DNA of 33,804 bases, taken from contig JAQWSL010000024.1 of NCBI GenBank assembly GCA_029243225.1, positions 1 to 33,804 on the forward strand, given 5' to 3'. Origin of the DNA: Flavobacteriales bacterium. Lineage in GTDB: Bacteria > Bacteroidota > Bacteroidia > Flavobacteriales_D > Parvicellaceae. This document shows positions 7,932 through 16,365 of this stretch, piece after piece. The notes beneath the pieces were generated by a model. The model made no database searches. It saw nothing but the letters and a program-made list of their open reading frames with translations, and was not told where the DNA came from. A program made the position numbers and the translations under genes. The first letter of the stretch is position 1. The number at the start of each line of letters is the position of its first letter.

Positions 7932-8420
7932 ATGAATTTAGAGGCTGTACTATTATTAGGGAGTAATTTCGATGAAAAAGAACAATTCATAGAGTTGGCT
8001 TTAATTGAAATAGCTAAAAAACACAAAGTATTAAAAAAATCAGCTTTCTATTATTCTGCACCTTTCGGTTTTAAATCAAATAATGAATTTGTTAATTTAG
8101 GAATACTAATTAACACTAATAGCGATTCTTATGCTCTTTTAAAAGATATGTTAGAAATTGAAAATAAACTTGGTAGAAAAAGGAGGGTCAGTAATGTTTA
8201 CATTGATAGAGCTATAGATATTGACATTATCTTGTTTTCCAATGATATTGTAAACAATGATGATCTTGTTATCCCACACCCAAGAATGCATATGAGAAAT
8301 TTTTGCCTTACACCTCTAAGTGAAATAATTCCTAACTATATTGTTCCTGGTTTTGATAAAACAATCAATCAATTACTCTCTCTATGTGAAGATAATTCTG
8401 AAGTTACATGTCTGAAATAA
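7932..8420 (+). CDS. folK: 2-amino-4-hydroxy-6-hydroxymethyldihydropteridine diphosphokinase (HPPK)
   Basis: 162 residues, the usual single-domain length. Transfers pyrophosphate from ATP to hydroxymethyl-dihydropterin in folate synthesis. Signature elements are LLLGSN near the N-terminus, APFGFKSNNEFVNLG (pterin pocket), ENKLGRKRR (lid loop), the metal-binding block IDRAIDIDIILF and then VIPHPRMHMRNFCLTPLSEI. The next gene begins 13 bp before its stop, in another frame, so folK and the kinase are translationally coupled. From memory this gene pair is common in Bacteroidota. Confidence 0.95.
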   Translation: MNLEAVLLLGSNFDEKEQFIELALIEIAKKHKVLKKSAFYYSAPFGFKSNNEFVNLGILINTNSDSYALLKDMLEIENKLGRKRRVSNVYIDRAIDIDIILFSNDIVNNDDLVIPHPRMHMRNFCLTPLSEIIPNYIVPGFDKTINQLLSLCEDNSEVTCLK

Positions 8421-9058
8421 ACTATAAATACATTGCTATTGAGGGTAATATTGGTGCCGGAAAAACTACACTTGCTAAGTTTTTGTCTGCGCAACTAAAT
8501 GGCTCTCTTTTGCTTGAAGAGTTTGAAGATAACCAGTTTTTAAAAGCATTTTATAGTGGAGAAGATTTTGCACTACATGCTGAATTGCAATTTGTTTTAG
8601 ATAGAAGTAAACAAATGGCGGAGTTTTTCAATAATTCTAGAAAATTGATTTTTTCAGATTATGTTCCTCAAAAAAGCTTAATTTTTTCTAAAATAAATTT
8701 GAATGAAAAGGAGTTTAAATCTGTTAAAACATTAACGAATCTTTTATATAAACCTTTTCAAGAACCAGATTTAGTAATCTTTATTGATCGTGATGTTGAA
8801 GAGTTGATTGAAAACATTTGCAAGAGAGGCAGAGTATTTGAGCAGTCTATTGATGAAAAATACATTAAATCTTTAATGAATGGATATGATCAATGGCTGA
8901 AAGAATTAAAGCAGCCTGTTTTGAGAATTAAAGCAAAGCAAATAGACATGTCTAAACCTATAAAACTTTCGCAAGCATTTTCTTCAATTTTAAGAGGGAA
9001 TTATTCTAAAAATGAAATAGATATTAATCTTTACCAACTTATGAAATCAGTTAAATAA
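8408..9058 (+). CDS. Deoxynucleoside kinase (dGK/dAK-like)
   Basis: 216 residues. P-loop at about 13-20 (EGNIGAGKTT), then LLEEFEDNQFLKAFY with the substrate-contacting acidic residue, FVLDRSKQM, and a block FSDYVPQKSLIF in place of the canonical D/E-R-S motif. A lid with KRGRVFEQSID follows. This is the subgroup usually found with folK in Bacteroidota and acts in purine deoxynucleoside salvage, though the substrate is inferred. It overlaps folK by 13 bp. It is clearly a different subgroup from the kinase at 1-457, which has VQDRT-type residues at the same place. Confidence 0.9.
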   Translation: MSEINYKYIAIEGNIGAGKTTLAKFLSAQLNGSLLLEEFEDNQFLKAFYSGEDFALHAELQFVLDRSKQMAEFFNNSRKLIFSDYVPQKSLIFSKINLNEKEFKSVKTLTNLLYKPFQEPDLVIFIDRDVEELIENICKRGRVFEQSIDEKYIKSLMNGYDQWLKELKQPVLRIKAKQIDMSKPIKLSQAFSSILRGNYSKNEIDINLYQLMKSVK

Positions 9059-9137
9059 TTGTTGTCAATTTTTCTTTATCATTTTTTTTTAATAGTTATA
9101 TAGTGTATAAACGCTTTTTTAAGTAAAAAATAGTACT

Positions 9138-9145
9138 TATACTTG
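9138..9145 (+). promoter_or_regulatory. Possible -7 box of the OmpA/TPR lipoprotein gene
   Basis: TATACTTG differs from TAnnTTTG at one base. It lies 39 bp before ATG 9185. There is only a T-run, not TTG, at the -33 distance. Confidence 0.3.
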
Positions 9146-9184
9146 CACAAAATTTAAAAAAATTGAAACTTATTAATTTTTACA

Positions 9185-10888
9185 ATGAAAAAGATAGTAT
9201 TTAAAGGTTGTTTTTTAATGTCGTTTTTTGCAGTTGTTTCTTTATTGAATAGCTGTTCTACTATTAAAGAACTTGAGTATAACGTTACAGAAAATCCACT
9301 TCAAATGCATGCGGATGATGTAACTCTTCAAATTAATGGAAAATTTGTTGAAAAAGGATTAAACGCTAAAGCCGTTGCTGAAGTTACTCCACTTTTTGTG
9401 TGTAATGATGGAACCGAAATTGCTTTTCAAACTGAAATATTTCAAGGCCCTAAAGCAGCTGGAAATGGAAAAGTAGTTCCTAAAGAAGGAACATCTTTCT
9501 CTTATTCAAGTACAATTCCTTATCAAAAATGCATGGAAGAAGGAATTGTTAAAGTTAGAGTTGTTGCAAAAAAAGGTAAGAAAGAAGAAGAAATGTACAC
9601 AGATAAAATTGCTGATGGTACCATTATAACTCCTTACTTGTTGAAATTAGATGATCAAGTTATTTCTGCGAAAGATGCATTTCAGCGTATCACTTCTCAT
9701 GAAACAGAGGCGGTTATTAACTTTAATAAAGGACAATCTACTGTAAAAGGAAGTGAGTTAAAAGATCAAGATGTTGTTGATTTAATGGATTTTATTTTGG
9801 ATGCTACAACTAATTCAAGACGTGATCTTAAATCAATCAATGTCCAATCATATGCTTCACCTGAAGGTGAGGTTGACAAAAACGAAAACCTTGCTAAAGA
9901 TAGAGCTGAAAGTGCAAAATCTGCAGTAGTTAAAAAGATGAAGAAAATGAAGTTTGAAGCCGGTCAAGCAGATGCTTTTTATTCAATTGATCCTAAAGGA
10001 GAAGATTGGGCAGGTTTTAAAACTGAAGTTGAAAAAACAACTCATGAAGATAAAGAGTTAATCCTAAGAGTTCTTCAAATGACTACAGATTTAAATAAGA
10101 GAGAGCAAGAAATCAGAAATATGGCAAAAACATATACATTTCTCGAAAAAGAAGTTCTTCCTCAATTAAGAAGATCTCAAATGACACTCTCTTATGATAA
10201 AGTTGGATATAGTGATGATGAATTGAAAGATTTATCTAAAACTAACCCAGACACATTAAATGTTGAAGAATTGTTATTTACCGCTACGTTATATGATGAT
10301 TTAAGCGAGCAATTAAGAGTTTATAATGAAGCGTTAAGATTGTTTCCTAATGATTGGAGAACAGCAAATAATGTTGGATGCGTTCAATATCTTCAAGGTG
10401 ATTTAGATGCTGCAGGTACAAGTTTTGAAAAAGCAAGTGAGGCAAGTGAAAACGAAACAGTTAATAATAACATTGGTGCAGTTGCTCACATGAAAGGTGA
10501 TAGGGAAAGAGCAATGGAACTTTTCACATCAGCTGGAAGCAGTGCTGAGACTAAATACAACCTAGGTTTGTTAAAAGTTCAACAAGGTCTTTACGATGAA
10601 GCAGTTTCTAACATGGGGAGTAATATGACATTCAATTCAGCTTTAGCTAACCTACTTTCTGGTGATGCTGATGCTGCTGCAAAATCTATTGATGGTGGTA
10701 ATGCAAAAGATGAAGCAATGTCTTATTACCTGAAAGCTGTAATTGGAGCTAGAACAAATAATTCGGAAATGCTTATGGATAATTTAAAGATTGCTTTTGA
10801 AAAAGATGCTAATCTTAAAGCAAAAGCTAAAAGAGATAGAGAGTTCATACAATTTTTTGAAAATGCTGACTTCTTAGCAATTTTCTAA
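9185..10888 (+). CDS. OmpA-like lipoprotein with TPR repeats
   Basis: 567 residues. The signal peptide ends in the lipobox LNSC, making Cys24 the lipid anchor. The first half (about 35-160) is beta-rich. Around 170-300 is an OmpA-like region: INFNKGQSTVKGSEL, then VQSYASPEGEVDKNENLAKDRAESA, which is the peptidoglycan-binding OmpA pattern with a long insert. From about 360 it has TPR units (YNEALRLFPNDWRTANNVGCVQYLQGDLDAA and later ones; shown here only as a landmark). Probably links outer membrane and cell wall or acts as a scaffold. A weak -7 box (TATACTTG, 9138-9145) precedes it, and a strong terminator at 10905-10934 follows. Codon use is rich in clean A/T codons and the gene looks highly expressed, which is an inference. 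Confidence 0.85.
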   Translation: MKKIVFKGCFLMSFFAVVSLLNSCSTIKELEYNVTENPLQMHADDVTLQINGKFVEKGLNAKAVAEVTPLFVCNDGTEIAFQTEIFQGPKAAGNGKVVPKEGTSFSYSSTIPYQKCMEEGIVKVRVVAKKGKKEEEMYTDKIADGTIITPYLLKLDDQVISAKDAFQRITSHETEAVINFNKGQSTVKGSELKDQDVVDLMDFILDATTNSRRDLKSINVQSYASPEGEVDKNENLAKDRAESAKSAVVKKMKKMKFEAGQADAFYSIDPKGEDWAGFKTEVEKTTHEDKELILRVLQMTTDLNKREQEIRNMAKTYTFLEKEVLPQLRRSQMTLSYDKVGYSDDELKDLSKTNPDTLNVEELLFTATLYDDLSEQLRVYNEALRLFPNDWRTANNVGCVQYLQGDLDAAGTSFEKASEASENETVNNNIGAVAHMKGDRERAMELFTSAGSSAETKYNLGLLKVQQGLYDEAVSNMGSNMTFNSALANLLSGDADAAAKSIDGGNAKDEAMSYYLKAVIGARTNNSEMLMDNLKIAFEKDANLKAKAKRDREFIQFFENADFLAIF

Positions 10889-10904
10889 CACAAATTTTAT
10901 TCAT

Positions 10905-10934
10905 AAAAAAAGGAGGCTTTTGCCTCCTTTTTTT
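10905..10934. terminator. Bidirectional intrinsic terminator
   Basis: Seven A, then GGAGGC, loop TTTT, GCCTCC and seven T: a perfect GC-rich stem flanked by A and T runs, so it works on both strands. It sits between the convergent OmpA/TPR gene and the SPOR-like gene. Confidence 0.9.
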
Positions 10935-10941
10935 ATGCGAT

Positions 10942-11427
10942 TTAATCTGTAATGTTTGGAGGGATAATGCTTTTTTTGACAACCATTGTGTTTAAGAACT
11001 TTGATTTTATTTTATGCTGAAATGCAAGAGCATTATTTTTGTCATAAAACCTGCCTACAAATAAATAGGTGTTAGGCGCAATATATTCATCAAAAATTGG
11101 ATAGTCAGGAAAAGCTTTTATAAATTTCAAGCGAGCATCTTTTATAATATTAGTCTGTTGGCTAACTTCTATCTGAACAGTAAATCCTGAGATGTTTTTT
11201 TCTTTTTTAAGTTTTTCTTGTAAAAGATCTATTCTATTGTCTTTAACAACAACGAGTTGACTTTTTTCATCATTCGATGTGTTAAATTTCAAAGCTTTAA
11301 ATGATGAATCATTTGTGTTGTTAATTGAAATAGTGTCAGTATTTGAAGGGTATGTTGTCCAGTCATTTTGAGCAACAAAAGCATTCAATAGAAAGGATAG
11401 TATTAAAGTGGTAGAACTAGTTTTCAT
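10942..11427 (-). CDS. Secreted SPOR-domain-like protein
   Basis: 161 residues with a signal peptide (residues 1-19, ending FVAQ). The C-terminal part (about 80-155) has the SPOR-like pattern: GFTVQIEVS, an ARLKFIKAFPDYPIFDEYIAP helix-strand unit, YLFVGRFYDKNNALAFQHKI and a last strand. SPOR domains bind denuded peptidoglycan glycan strands, so a cell-wall role is likely. A -7 box (TAATTTTG on the minus strand, 11441-11448) lies 14 bp upstream of ATG 11427. It ends at the shared terminator and stands alone. Confidence 0.7.
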   Translation of the reverse strand: MKTSSTTLILSFLLNAFVAQNDWTTYPSNTDTISINNTNDSSFKALKFNTSNDEKSQLVVVKDNRIDLLQEKLKKEKNISGFTVQIEVSQQTNIIKDARLKFIKAFPDYPIFDEYIAPNTYLFVGRFYDKNNALAFQHKIKSKFLNTMVVKKSIIPPNITD

Positions 11428-11440
11428 AAAATTATTTAAT

Positions 11441-11448
11441 CAAAATTA
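11441..11448 (-). promoter_or_regulatory. -7 promoter box of the SPOR-like gene
   Basis: Minus strand TAATTTTG matches TAnnTTTG exactly and is 14 bp from the start codon. The -33 element is not evident. Confidence 0.35.
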
Positions 11449-11530
11449 ATCATTACTACTAATTTTATGCCACATATACATGTAAACTCTTTTATTCTGA
11501 ATAAAAAATCTTTAATTATAACCCATTCTT

Positions 11531-11549
11531 ATTTAGAACGCTTCTAAAT
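11531..11549. promoter_or_regulatory. 19-bp palindrome, candidate operator of the respiratory operon
   Basis: ATTTAGAA, spacer CGC, TTCTAAAT: two perfect 8-bp arms. It is 56 bp upstream of the -7 box at 11606-11613, that is near -70 relative to the expected start, a usual place for an activator. Dyads of this form bind dimeric regulators; which one is unknown. It is not followed by a T-run, so it is not a terminator. Confidence 0.45.
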
Positions 11550-11605
11550 TAAGACATTACTAAGACAATTTACCTAACAAAATATGCTATAAAAGAATTG
11601 AATAT

Positions 11606-11613
11606 TACATTTG
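11606..11613 (+). promoter_or_regulatory. -7 promoter box of the actABCDEF-coxBA operon
   Basis: TACATTTG matches TAnnTTTG exactly. Expected start near 11620 gives a leader of about 33 bases, with AGGA just before ATG 11653. No TTG at the 19-21 bp distance, which fits a promoter that needs an activator. Confidence 0.45.
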
Positions 11614-11652
11614 CTGATGTAAAAAATAAGCTCTAAGCTATCTATTAGGATT

Positions 11653-13005
11653 ATGAAGATGAAAATTAGTTGGATCCATAAGATAATTCAATTTATCCTT
11701 CCCTTATTATTGATTATCAATTTAACCGCTTTTTCCCAAGACGGTGAAAAATTATTTAAAGCAAATTGTGCTTCTTGTCATAATCCCGTTAAAAACGCTA
11801 CCGGGCCTAAGATGCAAGGCGTTAAAGAGAAATGGATAAATTCAGGAGAGGGAGAACTGATATATGAATGGGTCAAAAACCCTTCCGAGTTATATAATAG
11901 TGGTAAATCCAAAATGGCAAAAGCTATTTGGAATTATTCACCAACTGCTATGACTGCTCAAGGTCATTTATCTAACGAAGAGATCGATGCTGTTTTTGCT
12001 TATGTTGATGCATACACTGCACCAGTTGCTGATGTTGCTAGTGTTTCTTCATCTTCTGAAAACAATCAAAAAGATTCCAATTCTTTTTGGTGGTGGATTA
12101 TTGGAGCTGTATTAGTAATCATCATTTTTTCTGTTAGTGGTGTTAGGAGACAACTTTCTTATGCTCTTGCCGAAAAAGAAGGCAGCCCTAAAGATCCTAA
12201 TATACCTACAGGTGTTCATGTTAGATCTTGGATGGTTAGAAATTGGTTTGCATTCACTCTAATTTTAGTTTCGGTTCTTATCATTGCGGGTGTTGAATTA
12301 GGAAATAGAGCTTACCAAGTAGCTATCTTTCAAGATTACCAACCTTCTCAATCAATTGCTTATTCTCACAAGTTACATGCAGGTGAAATGGGCATAGATT
12401 GTAAATATTGTCATCACTCTGCTGTTAAATCTAAGCATGCTGGAATACCATCTCTAAATGTATGTATGAATTGTCATAAAGTAGTTCATGAAGGCAAAGA
12501 GTCAGGTACTGAGGAAATTGCTAAAATTCATGAACATGTTGGATACAATAAAGATAAGCAATTGTACAATAAAGACGAAAATGGCAATAGGATAGAGAAA
12601 CCAATGGTTTGGAATAAGGCACACAACCTTCCTGATCATGTTTTCTTTAGCCATCAACAACATGTACATGAAAATACAGCCAACATTGACTGTAGACAAT
12701 GTCATGGGCCAGTTGAAACTTACACACTTGGAAGGGTTTCCAGTACTGAAGAGATTAATGCATATGCAGAGACAGATGAAGGAATTGAAAAGGGAATTGT
12801 TAAGTTAACTCGACCAATTCTTACAATGGGTTGGTGTATTGAGTGTCACAATAAAAAAGAAATTGACTTAACAAGTACAGGATATTATGAAGAAATTCAT
12901 GAAAGATTAAAGAACAGACCTGATGCCATGAGTGAAATCTTTAAAGATAAAAAGGTTACGGCAAAAGAGTTAGGTGGTTGGGAATGTGCTAAGTGTCATT
13001 ATTAA
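11653..13005 (+). CDS. actA: Alternative Complex III subunit ActA, pentahaem cytochrome c with fused N-terminal monohaem domain
   Basis: 450 residues, six CXXCH haem sites. Signal peptide 1-29; a class I cytochrome c domain (about 30-125) with CASCH at 39-43; membrane helix about 146-161; a short cytoplasmic loop; second helix about 198-214; then the pentahaem periplasmic domain with CKYCH 250-254, CMNCH 271-275, CRQCH 347-351, CIECH 395-399 and CAKCH 445-449, the last one residue from the C-terminus. ActA relays electrons from the Fe-S protein ActB towards cytochrome c or the oxidase. First gene of the act-cox operon, 18 bp before actB. A second in-frame ATG at 11659 is equally possible as start. 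The fused monohaem domain is the odd part, because ActE already supplies one haem. Confidence 0.92.
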   Translation: MKMKISWIHKIIQFILPLLLIINLTAFSQDGEKLFKANCASCHNPVKNATGPKMQGVKEKWINSGEGELIYEWVKNPSELYNSGKSKMAKAIWNYSPTAMTAQGHLSNEEIDAVFAYVDAYTAPVADVASVSSSSENNQKDSNSFWWWIIGAVLVIIIFSVSGVRRQLSYALAEKEGSPKDPNIPTGVHVRSWMVRNWFAFTLILVSVLIIAGVELGNRAYQVAIFQDYQPSQSIAYSHKLHAGEMGIDCKYCHHSAVKSKHAGIPSLNVCMNCHKVVHEGKESGTEEIAKIHEHVGYNKDKQLYNKDENGNRIEKPMVWNKAHNLPDHVFFSHQQHVHENTANIDCRQCHGPVETYTLGRVSSTEEINAYAETDEGIEKGIVKLTRPILTMGWCIECHNKKEIDLTSTGYYEEIHERLKNRPDAMSEIFKDKKVTAKELGGWECAKCHY

Positions 13006-13023
13006 AGAATTCTTATAAAGACT

Positions 13024-16000
13024 ATGAGTGTAAAGAAAACATATTGGAAAGGACTTTCAGAGAAACATCAAACTCCTGAATTTGTTCACGCTAATACTAA
13101 AGAATTTCAAGACGATTTAACAATTGACGAATTTGTTGGTGGAGAGGGTGTTGAACAATTTAAGACTGGAAGAAGAGATTTTTTAAAATTTATGGGGTTT
13201 AGTGTTGCAGCTGCAACGCTAGCTTCTTGCGAAACACCTGTTATTAAATCGATTCCTTACGTCAATAAGCCAGAAGATGTAACACCTGGTGTTGCAAATT
13301 GGTATGCATCTTCTTTTTATGATGGAATAGATTTTGCAAATGTTCTTGTTAAAACAAGAGAAGGTCGTCCAATCTGGTTAAAAGGAATTAAAGATGGTTT
13401 CTCTAAATCTGGCATAACACCAAGAATTAATTCTTCAACTTTAAATCTTTATAATAGTAGTAGATTAAACGGCCCTACTATTGATGGTCAAGAATCTTCT
13501 TGGATTACTGTTGATTCGGCTATTAAAGAGCAATTAGTTTCTATTGCAGCAGAAGGCGGTAATATTAGAATTCTTTCTAATACAATTATATCTCCATCTA
13601 CCAAGATGGTAATTGATAATTTTATTTCTAAATATTCCAGTTCTGCAAACGAAATGGATGAATCTAATGCTACTTTGCCAAGCGTAAAGCATATACAATA
13701 TGATGCAATTTCGTATAGTGCAATTAGAGAAGCAAATGCTGAATCTTTTGGGAAAAATATAATTCCAAATTATAATTTTAATAAAGCGAAAGTTGTTGTA
13801 AGTATCAATGCTGATTTTATTTCTAATTGGTTACTCCCAACAAAATTTGGTGTTGATTATGGTGAAACTAGAAATCCGGATAATTCTTGGATGTCTAAGC
13901 ATTTTCAATTTGAATCTGTTATGTCTCTGACTGGGGCAAATGCAGATGTAAGAGCTCAAGCAAAGCCATCTGAAGAGGGGTTAGTTGCATTAGCAATCTT
14001 AAATAAACTTAAAGGAAAGGCTGTTGAAAATTTAAATGAAAATTTAAGTAATGCCGTTAATAAAGCTGTAGTTGCTTTAAATGAAAATAAAGGTCATTCA
14101 TTAGTTGTAGGAGGTTCTAATAATAAATCAACTCAACTAGTTATTAATGAAATTAACAATCATCTTGGGAATTATGGCAATACAATTGATATAAATAAAT
14201 CTTTAAATCTTTTCCAAGGAAAAGACTCTGATTTAGAAACTTTAGTTGATGAAGTTGTTAATAATAAAGTAGATGCTTTATTAGTTTATGGCTCAAATCC
14301 AGTTTATTCACTTCCAAACGGTTCTGAATTTGCAAATGCATTAAAAAATATAAAGCTATCTGTTTCGTTTTCTGAATTTGCTGATGAAACAGCTAGTAAT
14401 TGTAAATACATTTGTCCTGATCACAATTACCTTGAGTCTTGGAATGACTTTTCTCCCATTTCTGGTCATTATTCTATACAACAACCTGTAATAAGACCTT
14501 TATACGATACTAGACAAGCACAAGAATCTATGATGGTTTGGTCTGATAACGCAGAAAGAGCTGATAAAGAAAGTGCTTCGTTTCATTCTGAAATTAAAAA
14601 GAATTGGAAATCTAATGGTTTTCCTAACCAATCTGAACATATTTCATTTACCGATTTTTGGAATTGGTCTGTTCATAATGGCTTTACAAATCTTAATAAC
14701 ACAACCGAATTAGTTGAAGCTATGTCATTTAATACAAGCTCAACTGATTATGTATCTGAAATTAATAGGTTGGCAGAGAATACTGGTGAATGGGAATTTG
14801 TTTCTTATCAAAGTGAGTTAGGAGCTGGGCAATATGCTTCAAACGCATGGCTACAAGAGCTGCCAAAGTCAGTAACAAAGGTTGTTTGGGACAATTACAT
14901 TACAATGGCTCCTACAGATTGTTATAAGTTGTTTGGAATGAATTCAGATGATCAGAAATCTTCTTGGGATGGAATTCATCTAGGGCAAGAAGAACCAGCT
15001 TTTGTGGCAACTGTTACTGTAAATGGTGAGAATATTAAATTGCCTATTTATCCTCTTCCTGGTCAAGCTCTCGGTACTATTGGTATATCTTTTGGATATG
15101 GCCGTGGTGAAAATGAGGAAAATATTGGAAAGTCAGCATTTCAATGTGATGAGTTTGGTGAACATATTTTAGCTGATGGGAAAAAAGTTCCTATTGGCGC
15201 TAATGTATTTAAGTTTAGTTCATTTGATTCAGGAGAAATTAGGTATTTTGGTAAAGTTGATTCAATAACTTTAAATGATGAGAAATATGCCTTAGCATGT
15301 ACGCAGACTCACCATACTATAATGGGTAGAACCTCTATATTAAAAGAAACTTCTTTTGGTACTTTTAAAGGATCTCCTAAAAAAGATTATAATCCACCTC
15401 ATGTATTACACAGTCATGCTGAAGGTGGTCATTCAGAAGAAAAAGCAACAAACTATTCACTTTGGGATGAACATCCTGTAGAACATGTAGGGCACAGATG
15501 GGGAATGTCTATAGACCTTTCATCTTGTAATGGTTGTGGTGTTTGTATTGTTTCTTGTCATTCAGAGAATAACGTTCCTGTAGTAGGAAAAGATGAGGTT
15601 AGAAGATCAAGAGATATGCATTGGTTAAGAATGGATAGGTATTTTTCTTCAATTGAAGATGACAATAGAAAAGATTGGAATGAAAATAGAGCAACGGGTG
15701 ATTTTAGTTATGATAAATTAGAAATTCCTGAAGAAAATCCTTCTGTAATGTTTATGCCAATGTTGTGTCAGCATTGTAATCATGCCCCTTGTGAAACTGT
15801 ATGTCCAGTTGCTGCAACTACCCACAGTAATGAAGGGTTAAATATGATGACTTATAATCGTTGTATTGGAACAAGGTATTGTGGTAATAACTGCCCATAC
15901 AAGGTTAGGAGATTTAACTGGTTTAATTACAGAGATTACAGAAAGTTTAAAAACATAACTCCAGCTCAAGATGAGATGGCAAGATTGGTTCTTAACCCTG

Positions 16001-16338
16001 ACGTTGTTGTTAGGTCTAGAGGTGTAATGGAGAAATGTAGTTTTTGTGTTCAACGAATTCAAGAGGGTAAATTGAACGCTAAAAAGGATGGAAGACCAGT
16101 TGTTGATGGTGATGTAGTAACAGCATGTGCTGATGCATGTCCTAATGGATGTATCACTTTTGGCGATTGGAATGATAAAGATTCTGACATTAGAGAAAAA
16201 TCCGAAGATAATAGAGCATACCAAGCTTTGGAGGAAGTTGGTGTTAAACCAAATATTTGGTACCAACTTAAAGTAAGGAATGTTGATGAAGAACAAATAG
16301 TTGCTAATAATGATGTTCATGAAGAGCATGAACATTAG
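13024..16338 (+). CDS. actB: Alternative Complex III subunit ActB, molybdopterin-oxidoreductase-like Fe-S protein
   Basis: 1104 residues. The N-terminus has the extended Tat region known from this family: a short KKTYWKGL motif, then GRRDFLKFMGF with the twin arginine at 50-51 and the lipobox LASC, Cys69 being a possible lipid anchor. Residues about 75-800 resemble a molybdopterin oxidoreductase chain without obvious N-terminal Fe-S cysteines; no bound Mo is expected. The ferredoxin part carries the cysteine groups C835/838/841/845, C915/918/923/927, C947/953/957 and C1005/1008/1035/1039/1043, enough for one 3Fe-4S and three 4Fe-4S clusters. It takes electrons from quinol oxidised at ActC and passes them to ActA. 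It lies between actA and actC in one operon. Confidence 0.95.
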   Translation: MSVKKTYWKGLSEKHQTPEFVHANTKEFQDDLTIDEFVGGEGVEQFKTGRRDFLKFMGFSVAAATLASCETPVIKSIPYVNKPEDVTPGVANWYASSFYDGIDFANVLVKTREGRPIWLKGIKDGFSKSGITPRINSSTLNLYNSSRLNGPTIDGQESSWITVDSAIKEQLVSIAAEGGNIRILSNTIISPSTKMVIDNFISKYSSSANEMDESNATLPSVKHIQYDAISYSAIREANAESFGKNIIPNYNFNKAKVVVSINADFISNWLLPTKFGVDYGETRNPDNSWMSKHFQFESVMSLTGANADVRAQAKPSEEGLVALAILNKLKGKAVENLNENLSNAVNKAVVALNENKGHSLVVGGSNNKSTQLVINEINNHLGNYGNTIDINKSLNLFQGKDSDLETLVDEVVNNKVDALLVYGSNPVYSLPNGSEFANALKNIKLSVSFSEFADETASNCKYICPDHNYLESWNDFSPISGHYSIQQPVIRPLYDTRQAQESMMVWSDNAERADKESASFHSEIKKNWKSNGFPNQSEHISFTDFWNWSVHNGFTNLNNTTELVEAMSFNTSSTDYVSEINRLAENTGEWEFVSYQSELGAGQYASNAWLQELPKSVTKVVWDNYITMAPTDCYKLFGMNSDDQKSSWDGIHLGQEEPAFVATVTVNGENIKLPIYPLPGQALGTIGISFGYGRGENEENIGKSAFQCDEFGEHILADGKKVPIGANVFKFSSFDSGEIRYFGKVDSITLNDEKYALACTQTHHTIMGRTSILKETSFGTFKGSPKKDYNPPHVLHSHAEGGHSEEKATNYSLWDEHPVEHVGHRWGMSIDLSSCNGCGVCIVSCHSENNVPVVGKDEVRRSRDMHWLRMDRYFSSIEDDNRKDWNENRATGDFSYDKLEIPEENPSVMFMPMLCQHCNHAPCETVCPVAATTHSNEGLNMMTYNRCIGTRYCGNNCPYKVRRFNWFNYRDYRKFKNITPAQDEMARLVLNPDVVVRSRGVMEKCSFCVQRIQEGKLNAKKDGRPVVDGDVVTACADACPNGCITFGDWNDKDSDIREKSEDNRAYQALEEVGVKPNIWYQLKVRNVDEEQIVANNDVHEEHEH

Positions 16339-16365
16339 AATTTAATGACAATAAAATAGTATTTG

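Noticed and set aside
9057-9073. Small AATTG / CAATT hairpin followed by T after the second kinase
   Set aside because: Only five AT-rich pairs; may be chance in an AT-rich gap.
15838-16335. 165-codon open frame on the minus strand
   Set aside because: Fully inside actB, opposite strand; no signal or motif, a shadow of the Fe-S protein coding sequence.
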